From: Chloroflexota bacterium
GTDB taxonomy: Bacteria; Chloroflexota; Anaerolineae; Anaerolineales; DRMV01
Direction: 5' to 3'
Length of the DNA: 12,791 nt
NCBI GenBank assembly: GCA_013153375.1
Contig: JAADEN010000117.1
Coordinates: forward strand, 1-12,791
A program made the position numbers and the translations under genes. Under the pieces are notes generated by a model. It searched no databases, was not told where the DNA came from, and saw only the letters and a list, made by a program, of their open reading frames with translations. Of this stretch, positions 1 to 7,754 are shown piece after piece (position 1 is the stretch's first letter; each line of letters opens with the position of its first letter).

Positions 1-116
1 CTGAAGCATGCCTCCCCTCCACGCGAGGCAGACCCACGGTCATCCGGTCGGCTTCATTTTAGGGGCAGCCCGGACGGGCGTCAAGGGCGGGCGAAGGACG
101 AAATGGCGCGCCAATC
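1..116 (-). other. Intergenic DNA with a possible start of a further minus-strand gene
   Basis: This stretch lies downstream of the glycosyltransferase stop. A minus-strand ATG at 9-7 is preceded by a strong purine-rich ribosome-binding sequence (complement of 11-20, GGAGGGGAGG), so a new minus-strand gene may begin here; only three codons (M-L-Q) are inside the window. A minus-strand TAAAAT (complement of 56-61) could be its -10 box. A small palindrome at 68-79 (GCCCG-GA-CGGGC) is the only structure seen after the glycosyltransferase. No function can be given. Confidence 0.3.
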
Positions 117-1088
117 TCAACCGCCGTGGTACAGCCGAAAGATGCGGTGGTAGAGCGCGAGCAGGGCTTTGCGCACTGGCTTCCAGCGGGCCCAACGGGG
201 CGGCCCGGACCGCGATGGGGCCGCGCCGCGCGCGGAGCCCGTCCCCAAAAAGGCCCGCGCGAAGTCGGGCAGGGTGTTGCCCATGTGGTCCACCCACGGC
301 TCGGGGGTCATCAGCCGCAGGTAGCCCCGCTCGTTCAGGGCCCGATCCAGGTTGCGCACATCCGAGCCCATGGGGCGGGTGTAGTCCAGGGGCAGGACTT
401 CCTGCAGCACCCGCTTGTAGGCCACGAACTGCCAGTGCGACGCGCCCGCGATGGCCGTTACGCCCCGGTAGGTGAGGCGCAAGAAACGGGCCTGTTCGTA
501 CGCGGCCCGCACCTGGGCCTCGTCGTGGCCCAGGCTGAGGTTGAAGTCGCGGAAGACCTCCCACGGCACGAAGCGGCCCCACTCGGCCTGGACCTCGGGA
601 TCGCGCTCGGCCCAGGCCTGGGTCGCAGTCCACAGGCTGGGCTCCGCGGCGAAGGGCCGCGCGGTGACCATCCCCACTCGGGGGAAGGTCTCCAGGATGC
701 GCCGCGCGGCCGCGAGCCAGCCGGGCCGAAAGAACACATCCCCATCCGCGTAGGCGATGATCTCGCCCGGCGCGGCCTGGAACGCGATGTTCCACGCGCC
801 CACCACGCCCAGGTTGCGGTCCGAGAGGATGAGGTATTGGATGCGGCCCGCGGCGTGGGCCTCCTGGAGGAAGGCGCGCATCTCGGGCCCGCTGGCGTTG
901 TCGAAGACCAGCACATCCAGCGGCTCCTCGGTGTGGCGGTGCAGGCTCTCCAGGGTGGCGCGGAAGACCTCCAGGCTCTGGGCGTAGTAGCCGCTCAGGT
1001 AGGGCACATAGGTGAGCAGCACCGCGGTGACCCGCCGGGGCTTGGGCGCCTGGGCGAGGGATTTGGCCGGATTTTGGCCCACGCGCAT
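117..1088 (-). CDS. Family 2 (GT-A fold) glycosyltransferase
   Basis: This 323-residue protein has the layout of an inverting nucleotide-sugar transferase. A beta-strand rich N-terminus (residues 20-27) leads to VFDNAS (62-67), the aspartate that usually contacts the nucleotide. LSDRNLGVVGAWN (88-100) follows, and then the DXD-type metal site ADGDV at 114-118 (D115, D117). The substrate-specificity half runs from about 150 to 280 and ends in a basic tail. There is no signal peptide or clear membrane helix, so it is probably cytoplasmic or membrane-peripheral. The ATG is supported by AGGAG (complement of 1096-1100) 7 nt upstream. It is the last gene of the cupin-psuG operon, 12 nt after psuG, and is translated from its own ribosome-binding site. 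The family call is firm; donor and acceptor sugars cannot be read from the sequence. Confidence 0.88.
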   Translation of the reverse strand: MRVGQNPAKSLAQAPKPRRVTAVLLTYVPYLSGYYAQSLEVFRATLESLHRHTEEPLDVLVFDNASGPEMRAFLQEAHAAGRIQYLILSDRNLGVVGAWNIAFQAAPGEIIAYADGDVFFRPGWLAAARRILETFPRVGMVTARPFAAEPSLWTATQAWAERDPEVQAEWGRFVPWEVFRDFNLSLGHDEAQVRAAYEQARFLRLTYRGVTAIAGASHWQFVAYKRVLQEVLPLDYTRPMGSDVRNLDRALNERGYLRLMTPEPWVDHMGNTLPDFARAFLGTGSARGAAPSRSGPPRWARWKPVRKALLALYHRIFRLYHGG

Positions 1089-1100
1089 CGGCTTACTCCT

Positions 1101-2207
1101 CTACGGCCCTGCGCGGCGGGATTCCTCGGCCAGCCAGTTGACCCAGGCCCGCGCCACCTGCCCGGCCACGCGGGCGTTGTTGCGCAACAGGGCCAGGTTG
1201 ACCCGCATGGTGCGCCGGTCGCTCAATTCGGTCAGCCGTTGCAGCAGCCAGGGCGTGACCGCCGCGCCCCGGATGGGCTGCCCGCGGCCCTGGGCGGCCT
1301 GTTCGTTGTGGGCGCGCAACTCCTCCAGGGCCATCTCGATGAGGCGGCGGATGTACTTGTACGGCAGCGCCGCATCCGCGGGCGGCGGCACCGCGAGCAG
1401 CACCGCGGAGGGCATCTGCAGCCGCCAGTGGGTCTGGAGCAGCCGCGCGGCCTCGGAAGGCGTATCCACCCGGTGGCGCACCTTCCACGGGCTGTCCACG
1501 CTGTAAAACGCGGGAAACATGTCGGTGCCATAGCCCACCACCGGCACGCCCCAGGTCTCGAGATATTCCAGCGTGGCGTCCAGGTTCAGGATGGCCTTGG
1601 CCCCCGCGGCCACGGTGAGCACGGGCGTGCGGGCCAGTTGCGGCAGATCCGCGGAGATGTCGTAGGGCGGATCGTAGTGCACGCCGCCGATGCCGCCGGT
1701 GGCGAAGAAACGGATGCCCACCCCGTGCGCCACGGCCAGGCTCGCGGCCACGGTGGTGCCGCCGAACAGACGGGCGTCGCGCGATGCGAGCAAAGGCGCG
1801 AAGTCGCGCACGCTGATCTTGACCAGGCGGAAGTCCTGGCGGGCGGCCAGCGGGCGGTGGCGCGTCCGGGCGTCGTGGGCCATCTGGGCCAGGACCTCGA
1901 TTTGCGCGGGGCTCAGCCCCACCACCATGCGGCCCTCCCACAGGCCGATGGTCGCCGGGATCGCGCCCGCGGCCCGCACCTCGGCCTCCATGTCCAGGGC
2001 CACTTGCAGGTTGTGCGGCGCGGGCAAGCCGTGGGTGATGACCGCGCTTTCCAGGGCCACGATGGGGCGGTGATACTTCAGCGCCTCGCGCACTTCAGGA
2101 GCCACGCGCACGGGCGCGTCGGGGTGCGCCGGGCCCTCAATCGCGCCCGAGGCAAACCACGGCCCCCCTTCCGCGGGCTGGAGCGTGTGATCCATCCAGG
2201 AAGTCAT
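1101..2207 (-). CDS. psuG: Pseudouridine-5'-phosphate glycosidase
   Basis: PsuG enzymes reversibly split the C-glycosidic bond of pseudouridine 5'-phosphate to uracil and ribose 5-phosphate in the cytoplasm. This 368-residue protein carries the family blocks in order: PIVALESAVITHG (48-60, candidate catalytic E53), GAIPATIGLWEGR (81-93), LVKISVRDF (128-136, K130), GGTTVAAS (149-156), FATGGIGGVH (168-177), a YDISADL block (182-188) and AGAKAIL (201-207, K204), the last matching the lysine that forms the covalent ribose adduct in E. coli PsuG. It is longer than the E. coli enzyme (about 312 residues), mostly through a 35-residue N-terminal extension and a longer C-terminus. The ATG is preceded by GAGGTGA (complement of 2212-2218), which overlaps the cupin stop codon and implies coupled translation. 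The usual partner kinase PsuK is not in the window; instead it sits between a cupin and a glycosyltransferase. Confidence 0.93.
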   Translation of the reverse strand: MTSWMDHTLQPAEGGPWFASGAIEGPAHPDAPVRVAPEVREALKYHRPIVALESAVITHGLPAPHNLQVALDMEAEVRAAGAIPATIGLWEGRMVVGLSPAQIEVLAQMAHDARTRHRPLAARQDFRLVKISVRDFAPLLASRDARLFGGTTVAASLAVAHGVGIRFFATGGIGGVHYDPPYDISADLPQLARTPVLTVAAGAKAILNLDATLEYLETWGVPVVGYGTDMFPAFYSVDSPWKVRHRVDTPSEAARLLQTHWRLQMPSAVLLAVPPPADAALPYKYIRRLIEMALEELRAHNEQAAQGRGQPIRGAAVTPWLLQRLTELSDRRTMRVNLALLRNNARVAGQVARAWVNWLAEESRRAGP

Positions 2208-2216
2208 CTTGTCACC

Positions 2217-2588
2217 TCACGCCTGGGGTTCCCGCGGGTCGAGGATGACGATCTCGTCGGGAAGATTGGGCACCGCGCACAAGAACACGAAGTCCTCGGT
2301 GCCGATGTTGCGATACCAATGGGCCGCGCCCGCGGGGATGTACACCACATCGCCGGCGCGCACCTCGTGCACCTGCTCTCCAATGGCGATGCGGCCCCGC
2401 CCTTGCAGCACATACTGCTCGTGCTCCACCCGGTTGGTGTGCAAGGGCATCCACCCGCCGGGGCGGATGGTGAAGCGCCGCAGCGCGAAATTCGGGGCCT
2501 CGTCGGGGCCGATGAGCACCTGGATGGTCACGCCCTGGCCGGCCTGAACCGCCTGGGCGGGCACCTGGTCCGCATGTTTCACGGGCAT
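2217..2588 (-). CDS. Small single-domain cupin protein
   Basis: This 123-residue protein is a single beta-barrel cupin. Motif 1 is PGGWMPLHTNRVEHEQYVL (43-61) with metal-ligand candidates H50, H56 and E57. The second histidine of the classic HxH is replaced by N52, so the metal site is non-standard. Motif 2 is GDVVYIPAGAAHWYRN (79-94) with H90. There is no signal peptide, so it is probably cytoplasmic. The open frame runs far upstream as antisense of the neighbouring gene, but the true start is the ATG at 2588, chosen because GGAGGTG (complement of 2595-2601) lies 6 nt before it and homology-like sequence begins there. It is the first gene of the operon with psuG (9 nt gap). A role binding or processing a small sugar or nucleobase compound linked to pseudouridine breakdown is possible but is only inferred from position. 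Confidence 0.87.
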   Translation of the reverse strand: MPVKHADQVPAQAVQAGQGVTIQVLIGPDEAPNFALRRFTIRPGGWMPLHTNRVEHEQYVLQGRGRIAIGEQVHEVRAGDVVYIPAGAAHWYRNIGTEDFVFLCAVPNLPDEIVILDPREPQA

Positions 2589-2669
2589 GGGGAACACCTC
2601 CGGTTGGGCCGGGGCGCGGGGAGCGACCCTCGGCCGGGGTACGCGGCGCGGGCGCGCCGCGCGACCTCG

Positions 2670-2678
2670 ATTGTACCA
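2670..2678 (-). promoter_or_regulatory. Extended -10 promoter candidate for the cupin-psuG-glycosyltransferase operon
   Basis: On the minus strand the sequence reads TGGTACAAT, an extended -10 (TG-n-TATAAT) with one mismatch, about 80 nt upstream of the cupin ATG. No TTGACA-like hexamer is seen 16-18 nt upstream. It matches the GGTAYAAY boxes found before other transcription units in this window. Confidence 0.5.
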
Positions 2679-2696
2679 GGGATGCACGCCGCGGTC

Positions 2697-2705
2697 GGGT
2701 ATAAT
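2697..2705 (+). promoter_or_regulatory. Promoter -10 box (GGGTATAAT) for the Agl23-like gene
   Basis: A perfect TATAAT at 2700-2705 preceded by GGG lies 60 nt before the ATG of the Agl23-like gene, predicting a leader of about 50 nt. No convincing -35 hexamer is present at the normal distance. The box sits only 19 nt from the oppositely directed cupin-operon box, so the two promoters probably compete or share regulators. Confidence 0.55.
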
Positions 2706-2719
2706 ATCCGCGCCGCGCT

Positions 2720-2746
2720 GGACGGCTCCTGGGCCGTCCCATTTTT
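2720..2746 (+). terminator. Hairpin plus T-tract in the leader of the Agl23-like gene (attenuator candidate)
   Basis: GGACGGC (2720-2726) pairs perfectly with GCCGTCC (2733-2739) around a 6-nt loop, and five Ts follow at 2742-2746 after CA. This is the form of an intrinsic terminator, but it lies after the predicted transcription start and before the ATG at 2766. No plus-strand gene ends upstream, so an attenuator or leader-control role is more likely than ordinary termination. Just downstream, CCCT (2747-2750) can pair with AGGG (2756-2759) across the ribosome-binding site. Confidence 0.45.
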
Positions 2747-2765
2747 CCCTTGGTGAGGGCGTGTC

Positions 2766-5700
2766 ATGACATCCCAAGGCCCCAACGATTCGGCCGCGCG
2801 CTCGTGGTTCGAGCAGCCTCTGCTGCCGGGCTGGCCGGTGAGCCGCGGCCTGGCCCTGTTCACCCTTATCGTCCTGCTGGCCGTGATCACCCGTTTCGTC
2901 CACCTGGGCCAGCGGGTGATGAGCCACGACGAAAGCCTGCACACCTACTATTCCTGGCAGTTCTACATGGGCCGCGGCTATCAACACACGCCCATGATGC
3001 ACGGCCCGCTGCAATTCCACCTCATCGCGCTCTCGTACTTCCTCTTCGGCGACAGCGACTTCACCGCGCGGCTGCCCCACGCGCTGGCCGGGGTGCTGGC
3101 CCTGGCCTTCTTGTGGGCCTGGCGGCGCTACCTGGGCCGCTGGGGAACCCTGTTCGCGGCCGGGCTGATGCTCATCTCGCCCTACCTGCTGTACTACAGC
3201 CGCTACGCGCGCAACGAAGCCTTCGCGCTGCTCGCGGGCGTGGTCACCCTGTGGGCCATGTTGCGCTACCTCGATACCGGCCGCGACCGCTACCTTTACT
3301 GGCTCACCGCCGCGCTGGTGCTGCACTACACGGCCAAGGAGACCGCGTTCATCTACACCGCCCAGGCCCTGATCTTCCTGGGGCTGGGCGTCCTCCAGAA
3401 GGTGCTGCATCCCGACGAGCCCTGGCGCGTGGCGCTGCGCCGACGCACCTTCGTCTTCGCGCTGCTGGCCGCGCTCATTCTGACCGGGTTCGCGGTGCTG
3501 ACCGAGGTCGGCCTGGCCCGCCTGAGCACGCAAGGCGTGACCCTGACCACCGCCGAGGGCGAAGAGGTGCGCCGTGTGCTGGGCTTCTCGCCCTACGGCC
3601 AGTTCTTCCTGGCCCTGGCCGCGCTGACCTTCGCGGCCGCGCTGGGGCTGCTGTTCACGGGCTACGATTGGCGGCGTCTGCGCCAGCACCGCGAAACGCA
3701 CCTCATCGTGCTGCAACTCAGCCTGGTGGCGCCCATGCTCGCGCCCCTGCTGGTGACGCCCTTCGGCATCGACGCGCTGAGCACGGCCTGGCCCCAGGTG
3801 GGCATCACCGCCGCGGCCATCCTGGCCCTGGCCCTGCTGGGCGTGGCCCTGGTGGCCTGGCTGTGGGATCTGCGCCGCTGGTGGCCCCAGGCCGCGCTGT
3901 TCTGGGCCGTGTTCGTCGTGCTCTACACCGCCCTGTTCACCAACGGCCAGGGCTTCTTCAGCGGCCTGGTGAGTTCCCTGGGCTACTGGTTGGGGCAGCA
4001 AGATGTCCGGCGAGGCAACCAGCCCTGGTACTACTACCTGGCCATCCACATCCCCATCTACGAATATCTGCCCGCGTTGGGCTTCCTGGCCGTGACCCTG
4101 GGCCGTTTGCGGGCCTGGCTGTCGGGGTGGAGGAAAGGCTCCGCTGAGGCCGCGGCCGCGGCGGAAGGGCCCGCGGAGGAGGTCTCCCAGCGCCGCGTGG
4201 TGGCCCTGCTGTGGTTCTGGAGCCTGACCAGCGTGCTGGCCTACACCCTGGCGGGTGAGAAGATGCCCTGGCTCACCGTGCACATCACCTGGCCCATGAT
4301 TCTGCTCACGGGCTGGTGGCTGGGCCGCCTGTTCGAACGCCTGCCGCGCCAGCGCGCGGCCCTGGGCCGTCTGGCCCTGCTGCTGGGGCTGCTGGTCGTG
4401 TTCGCGCTCGCGGTGGGCCACGGCCTGAGCATCCTCCTGAGCCCCACCCCGCCCTTCCAGGGCAAAGAACTGGACCAACTGCGGGCCACGGGCGAATTCC
4501 TGCTGTACGCCTTCACCGCGCTGCTCGCGGGCTACGGCGTGGTGCGCCTGAGCGCGCAGGTGCGGGAACAAGCCCTGAGCGCGTCCGTGGGCCTGGCCGT
4601 CTTCGGCGTGCTGGCCGTGTTCACCTGGCACACCGCGTACCAGGCCGCGTACATCCACTACGACCAGGCCAACGAGTTCCTGGTCTACGCGCACGCGGCC
4701 CACGGCGTGCGGGTGGCCATGGACCAGATCGAACTCATCGCGGAGCGGGCCTACGACGGCATCGACAACCTGCCCGTGGCCTACGACGACGCGGTGTCGT
4801 GGCCCCTGAGTTGGTACTTGCGCCACTACACCCAACAGCGCTACTACGGCGCGTCGCCCGACCGCTCGCTGCGGGAAGTGCCCGTCATTCTGGTGGGGGC
4901 CAAGAACTACGCCCAAATCGAGCCCATCGTGGCCAATCGCTACATCCGCTTCGACTACCAGCGCATGGTCTGGCCCACCGAAGACTACCGCGGCCTGACC
5001 TGGGAGCGCATCGTGAACGCGCTGCGGGACCCGGCCATGCGGGCCGCGCTGTTCCAGATCTGGCTCAACCGCGACTTCACCCTCTACAACCAGGTCACGG
5101 GCAAAGACCTGCGCCCATCCAACTGGAGCCCGTCGGACACCATGCGCCTGTATGTGCGCAACGATGTGGCGGCCAAAATTTGGGAGTTCGGCACCGCGGG
5201 GGTGACCCTGCCCACGGAGCAAGATCCCTTCGAGGGCCGGCGGGTGATCCTGCCCGTGGATGCGGTGGTCGGCCCCGAGGTCGGCAGCGCAGGGATGCTG
5301 CTGAGCCCCCGGGATGTCGCGGTCGCGCCCGACGGCACCCTCTACATCGCGGACACCTACAACCACCGCGTCGTGCACTGGGATCCGGCCACGCATCAGG
5401 CCCTGGCCGTTTGGGGCGGGACGAACATGGGCCCCGCGGCCGAGCCCGGCCTGTTCAACGAGCCCTGGGGCCTGGCCGTCGCGCCCGACGGCAGCGTGTG
5501 GGTCGCGGACACCTGGAACCACCGCGTGCAAAAGTTCACCGCCGACGGCCAACTGCTGCGCACCGTGGAGGCCATCCCCGTGGAGGCGCAACCCGCGTTC
5601 TACGGCCCGCGCGATGTGGCCGTGGACGCGGCCGGCCGGGTGTATGTCGCGGACACGGGCAACAAGCGCATCGTGGTGCTCGACGCGGAAGGCCGCTATC

Positions 5701-6140
5701 TGACCCACATGGGCGGCGGAGGGCTGGCCCCCGGCCAGTTCGAGGAGCCCGTGGGCCTGGCCCTCGGCCCCGACGGGATGCTCTATGTGGCCGACACCTG
5801 GAACCAGCGCATCCAGGTGCTCAGCCTGGTGGACGAGCACACCCTGGCCTTCGTGCGGGAGTGGGAAGTGCCGGCCTGGTACGGCCAGGGTGTGGAGAAC
5901 AAGCCCTACCTGGCCGTGGACGCCCAGGGCCGGGTGTATGCCTCGGACCCCGAAGGGGGGCAGGTGCTGGTCTTCGACGGCCAGGGGAACCCCCTGTTCG
6001 CCTGGAGCCAGGGCCCCGATGGCCCCCTGGGCGTGATCAACGGCCTGGATGTGGACGACCAGGCGCGGGTTTGGGTCGCGGAGGCCAGCCGCAACCGCAT
6101 CCTGGCCTTTCGCGCCGTGACCGGCCCGGCCACACCCTGA
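2766..6140 (+). CDS. Agl23/TIGR03663-like GT-C membrane protein fused to a C-terminal six-repeat NHL propeller
   Basis: This 1124-residue protein has three parts. Residues 28-630 hold about 15 hydrophobic helices. After the first helix the loop has SHDES (D55, E56), the acidic pair typical of GT-C lipid-linked sugar transferases, followed by HTPMMHGPLQFHL. YTAKETAFIY and, later, AGEKMPWL are further conserved-looking blocks of the TIGR03663 (Agl23, flippase-associated) group. An alanine/glutamate-rich loop lies at about 456-478. Residues 640-840 form a soluble linker domain. Residues 843-1124 contain six NHL repeats, each with a core like VAVAPDGTLYIADTYNHRV, enough for one six-bladed beta-propeller. 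The propeller probably lies on the same, extracytoplasmic, side as the catalytic loop. The ATG has GTGAGG (2753-2758) 7 nt upstream. MscS follows after 59 nt. The family usually lacks the propeller. A role in glycan transfer or flipping is inferred; the substrate is unknown. Confidence 0.85.
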   Translation: MTSQGPNDSAARSWFEQPLLPGWPVSRGLALFTLIVLLAVITRFVHLGQRVMSHDESLHTYYSWQFYMGRGYQHTPMMHGPLQFHLIALSYFLFGDSDFTARLPHALAGVLALAFLWAWRRYLGRWGTLFAAGLMLISPYLLYYSRYARNEAFALLAGVVTLWAMLRYLDTGRDRYLYWLTAALVLHYTAKETAFIYTAQALIFLGLGVLQKVLHPDEPWRVALRRRTFVFALLAALILTGFAVLTEVGLARLSTQGVTLTTAEGEEVRRVLGFSPYGQFFLALAALTFAAALGLLFTGYDWRRLRQHRETHLIVLQLSLVAPMLAPLLVTPFGIDALSTAWPQVGITAAAILALALLGVALVAWLWDLRRWWPQAALFWAVFVVLYTALFTNGQGFFSGLVSSLGYWLGQQDVRRGNQPWYYYLAIHIPIYEYLPALGFLAVTLGRLRAWLSGWRKGSAEAAAAAEGPAEEVSQRRVVALLWFWSLTSVLAYTLAGEKMPWLTVHITWPMILLTGWWLGRLFERLPRQRAALGRLALLLGLLVVFALAVGHGLSILLSPTPPFQGKELDQLRATGEFLLYAFTALLAGYGVVRLSAQVREQALSASVGLAVFGVLAVFTWHTAYQAAYIHYDQANEFLVYAHAAHGVRVAMDQIELIAERAYDGIDNLPVAYDDAVSWPLSWYLRHYTQQRYYGASPDRSLREVPVILVGAKNYAQIEPIVANRYIRFDYQRMVWPTEDYRGLTWERIVNALRDPAMRAALFQIWLNRDFTLYNQVTGKDLRPSNWSPSDTMRLYVRNDVAAKIWEFGTAGVTLPTEQDPFEGRRVILPVDAVVGPEVGSAGMLLSPRDVAVAPDGTLYIADTYNHRVVHWDPATHQALAVWGGTNMGPAAEPGLFNEPWGLAVAPDGSVWVADTWNHRVQKFTADGQLLRTVEAIPVEAQPAFYGPRDVAVDAAGRVYVADTGNKRIVVLDAEGRYLTHMGGGGLAPGQFEEPVGLALGPDGMLYVADTWNQRIQVLSLVDEHTLAFVREWEVPAWYGQGVENKPYLAVDAQGRVYASDPEGGQVLVFDGQGNPLFAWSQGPDGPLGVINGLDVDDQARVWVAEASRNRILAFRAVTGPATP

Positions 6141-6199
6141 ACCACCGCCCAACCGGAGGGATTCCCCCGAACCGCATCTTCGTCGCAAGGAGGCCGACC

Positions 6200-7018
6200 A
6201 TGTTCACCTGGGAAGTCTGGCTGCAGAAAGCCTTCGAATTTTTGCCCCGTTTGTTCGCGGCGCTGGTCATTCTGGTCATCGGCATCTATCTGGCCGCGGT
6301 GGTGGCCCAGGCCCTGGCCCGCTGGCTCAAGCGGCGCCAGGTGGACGAAGAAGCCGCCTTGCTGGTGGTGCGGCTGACGCGCTGGGGGCTCATCGCGCTG
6401 GCCGTGGTCATGGCGCTGCAGCAGGTCGGGTTCCAAATCGGCGCGTTTCTGGCCGGTTTGGGCATCGTGGGCTTCACCCTGGGCTTCGCGCTGCAGGATG
6501 TCAGCAAGAACCTGGTGGCCGGAATCCTGCTGTTGCTCATGCAGCCCTTCGACATCGGGGATCTCATCGAAGTGCAGGGCTTCCTGGGGCAGGTGGAAGA
6601 TGTGAACCTGCGGGCCACGGAGTTGCGCACCCTGGACGGCCGTTTGGTGCTCATCCCCAACGCGGATGTGTTCACCTCGTCCATCGTCAACTTCACCCGC
6701 ACCCCGCGGCTGCGGGTGGGGGTCGAGGTCGGCGTGGCCTACGACAGCGATCTGGACAAAGTGCGCCAGGTGGCCCTGGACGCGGTGCGCCGCCTGCCCT
6801 TCGTGGTGGACGATCCCGCGCCCTTCGTCTGGTTTCACACCTTCGGCGATTCGTCCATCAACCTGACGGTGTACTTCTGGATCGAGGCGCACCACACCGC
6901 GCCGCCCGAGGCGCAAAGCCAGGCCGTGCAAGCCATCTTCGACGCGTTCAACGCCGCGGGCATCGAGATCCCCTTCCCCATTCGCACGGTGTACTTGCAG
7001 CAGGTCGAGGAGGACTGA
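6200..7018 (+). CDS. Small-conductance mechanosensitive channel, MscS family
   Basis: This 272-residue protein is a standard MscS-type channel that opens on membrane tension to release solutes during osmotic downshock. It has three membrane helices: 18-40, 60-77 and the pore helix from about 81. The pore is glycine/alanine-rich (GAFLAGLGIVGFTLGFALQD, 81-100) and ends in LLLLMQPFDIGD (110-121). The beta domain follows with VEDVNLRATELRTLDGR (132-148) and the IPNADVFTSSIVNF block (152-165). The C-terminal cytoplasmic cage ends with GIEIPFPIRTVYL (254-266), the usual family ending. The longer upstream open frame is a shadow of the preceding gene; the ATG at 6200 has AAGGAGG (6187-6193) 6 nt before it. 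It lies 59 nt after the Agl23-like gene with no terminator between, so the two are probably co-transcribed. Confidence 0.95.
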   Translation: MFTWEVWLQKAFEFLPRLFAALVILVIGIYLAAVVAQALARWLKRRQVDEEAALLVVRLTRWGLIALAVVMALQQVGFQIGAFLAGLGIVGFTLGFALQDVSKNLVAGILLLLMQPFDIGDLIEVQGFLGQVEDVNLRATELRTLDGRLVLIPNADVFTSSIVNFTRTPRLRVGVEVGVAYDSDLDKVRQVALDAVRRLPFVVDDPAPFVWFHTFGDSSINLTVYFWIEAHHTAPPEAQSQAVQAIFDAFNAAGIEIPFPIRTVYLQQVEED

Positions 7019-7030
7019 CCTCCGGGTCAG

Positions 7031-7049
7031 GCCCGCGGGCGCCGCGGGC
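7031..7049 (+). terminator. GC-rich hairpin just after mscS
   Basis: GCCCGCGG (7031-7038) and CCGCGGGC (7042-7049) form a perfect 8-bp stem with a 3-nt loop 13 nt after the mscS stop. No T-tract follows, so it may act as a partial terminator, RNA 3'-end protector or part of the double hairpin with 7072-7114. Confidence 0.45.
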
Positions 7050-7071
7050 CACCCTCCGCGCCCGAAGACGA

Positions 7072-7114
7072 CCTGGCCCGCCCGGCACGGCGCTTCCGTG
7101 CTCGGCGGGCCAGG
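7072..7114. terminator. Long hairpin between convergent mscS and nitroreductase
   Basis: CCTGGCCCGCC (7072-7082) pairs with GGCGGGCCAGG (7104-7114). The stem continues inward through one C-C mismatch, a G-T pair and GCACGG / CCGTGC (7085-7090 with 7096-7101), giving an almost perfect 19-step stem with the loop CGCTT. It fills the space between two convergent genes and ends 4 nt from the nitroreductase stop. It has no T-tract on either strand but can fold from both transcripts. Confidence 0.6.
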
Positions 7115-7118
7115 GGCG

Positions 7119-7736
7119 TCACATCCACCGCACCACCGCGTCCAGGGGCTGGCGCGGGGGCGGATCAGGACGGCGGGCCGGGTAGCCCAGGTAGAACAGG
7201 GCCTGGGGCTCCCACGCGGGGGGCAGATCCAGCACTTCGCGCACCAGGTCGGGCACGAACACGGGGCCGCAGGTCCACACCCCGCCCAGGCCCTCCGCGT
7301 GCGCGGCCAGCAGCATTTGCAACCCGGCCAGCGCGGTGCTTTGCAGGAGCATGAGCCGCTCGGCCCGCTGCCGCGCGGGGTCGGGGTACGGGTCGCCCAC
7401 GCTCAGGTCCGCGGCCAGCAGCAGGGCCACGGGCGCGGTGAGCAGGCGCTGCCGGCTGCGCTGCACCCGCGCCTGGATCTCGTCCGCGGGCAGGCCGTCG
7501 GCCTCCAGATCGCGGCGGAAGGCCGCGGCCATCGCGTCGGCCAGCGCGGCGCGCACTTGGGGGGAGCCCAGCACTACCCAGCGCCACGGCTGGCGGTTGT
7601 GCGCGGAGGGCGCCCAGCGCGCGGTGTCCAGCACCCGCCGCAGCACCTCTTCGGGCACGGGCCGCGGTTCAAAACGGCGCACCGAGCGGCGGGTGCGCAG
7701 GAACGCGTGCCGGGCCTCGCGAGCAGAATCGGCCAT
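7119..7736 (-). CDS. Nitroreductase-family flavoprotein resembling the C-terminal domain of FbiB
   Basis: This 205-residue protein is an FMN-dependent nitroreductase-fold enzyme. RTRRSVRRFEPRPVP (14-28) provides the phosphate-binding arginines and serine. WAPSAHNRQPWRWVVL (41-56) is the second flavin block, and AHAEGLGGVW (145-154) the third. The spacing, a YPDP..R..AE.LMLLQS block (117-133), the TCGPVFVPD segment (155-163) and the WEPQALFYLGYPA ending (175-187) look like the stand-alone or C-terminal nitroreductase domain of FbiB, which reduces dehydro-F420-0 during coenzyme F420 synthesis. That assignment is by pattern memory, not alignment. No other F420 gene is in the window. It lies 18 nt after the CcmD-like gene. 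Its ribosome-binding site is weak (GGGGGCG), so translation may depend on upstream genes. Confidence 0.82.
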   Translation of the reverse strand: MADSAREARHAFLRTRRSVRRFEPRPVPEEVLRRVLDTARWAPSAHNRQPWRWVVLGSPQVRAALADAMAAAFRRDLEADGLPADEIQARVQRSRQRLLTAPVALLLAADLSVGDPYPDPARQRAERLMLLQSTALAGLQMLLAAHAEGLGGVWTCGPVFVPDLVREVLDLPPAWEPQALFYLGYPARRPDPPPRQPLDAVVRWM

Positions 7737-7754
7737 GACCGCGCCCCCGGCCCT

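Noticed and set aside
126..2756. Plus-strand open frame of 876 codons across the cupin-psuG-glycosyltransferase operon
   Set aside because: It is a shadow of three well-supported minus-strand genes and has low-complexity composition and no ribosome-binding site.
2589..6188. Very long minus-strand open frame antisense to the Agl23-like gene, in frame with the cupin
   Set aside because: Its translation is rich in His, Gln, Gly and Arg with no domain, and it mirrors the plus-strand gene's codon pattern. Long antisense frames are expected when third positions are mostly G or C. Only its last 123 codons (the cupin) are real.
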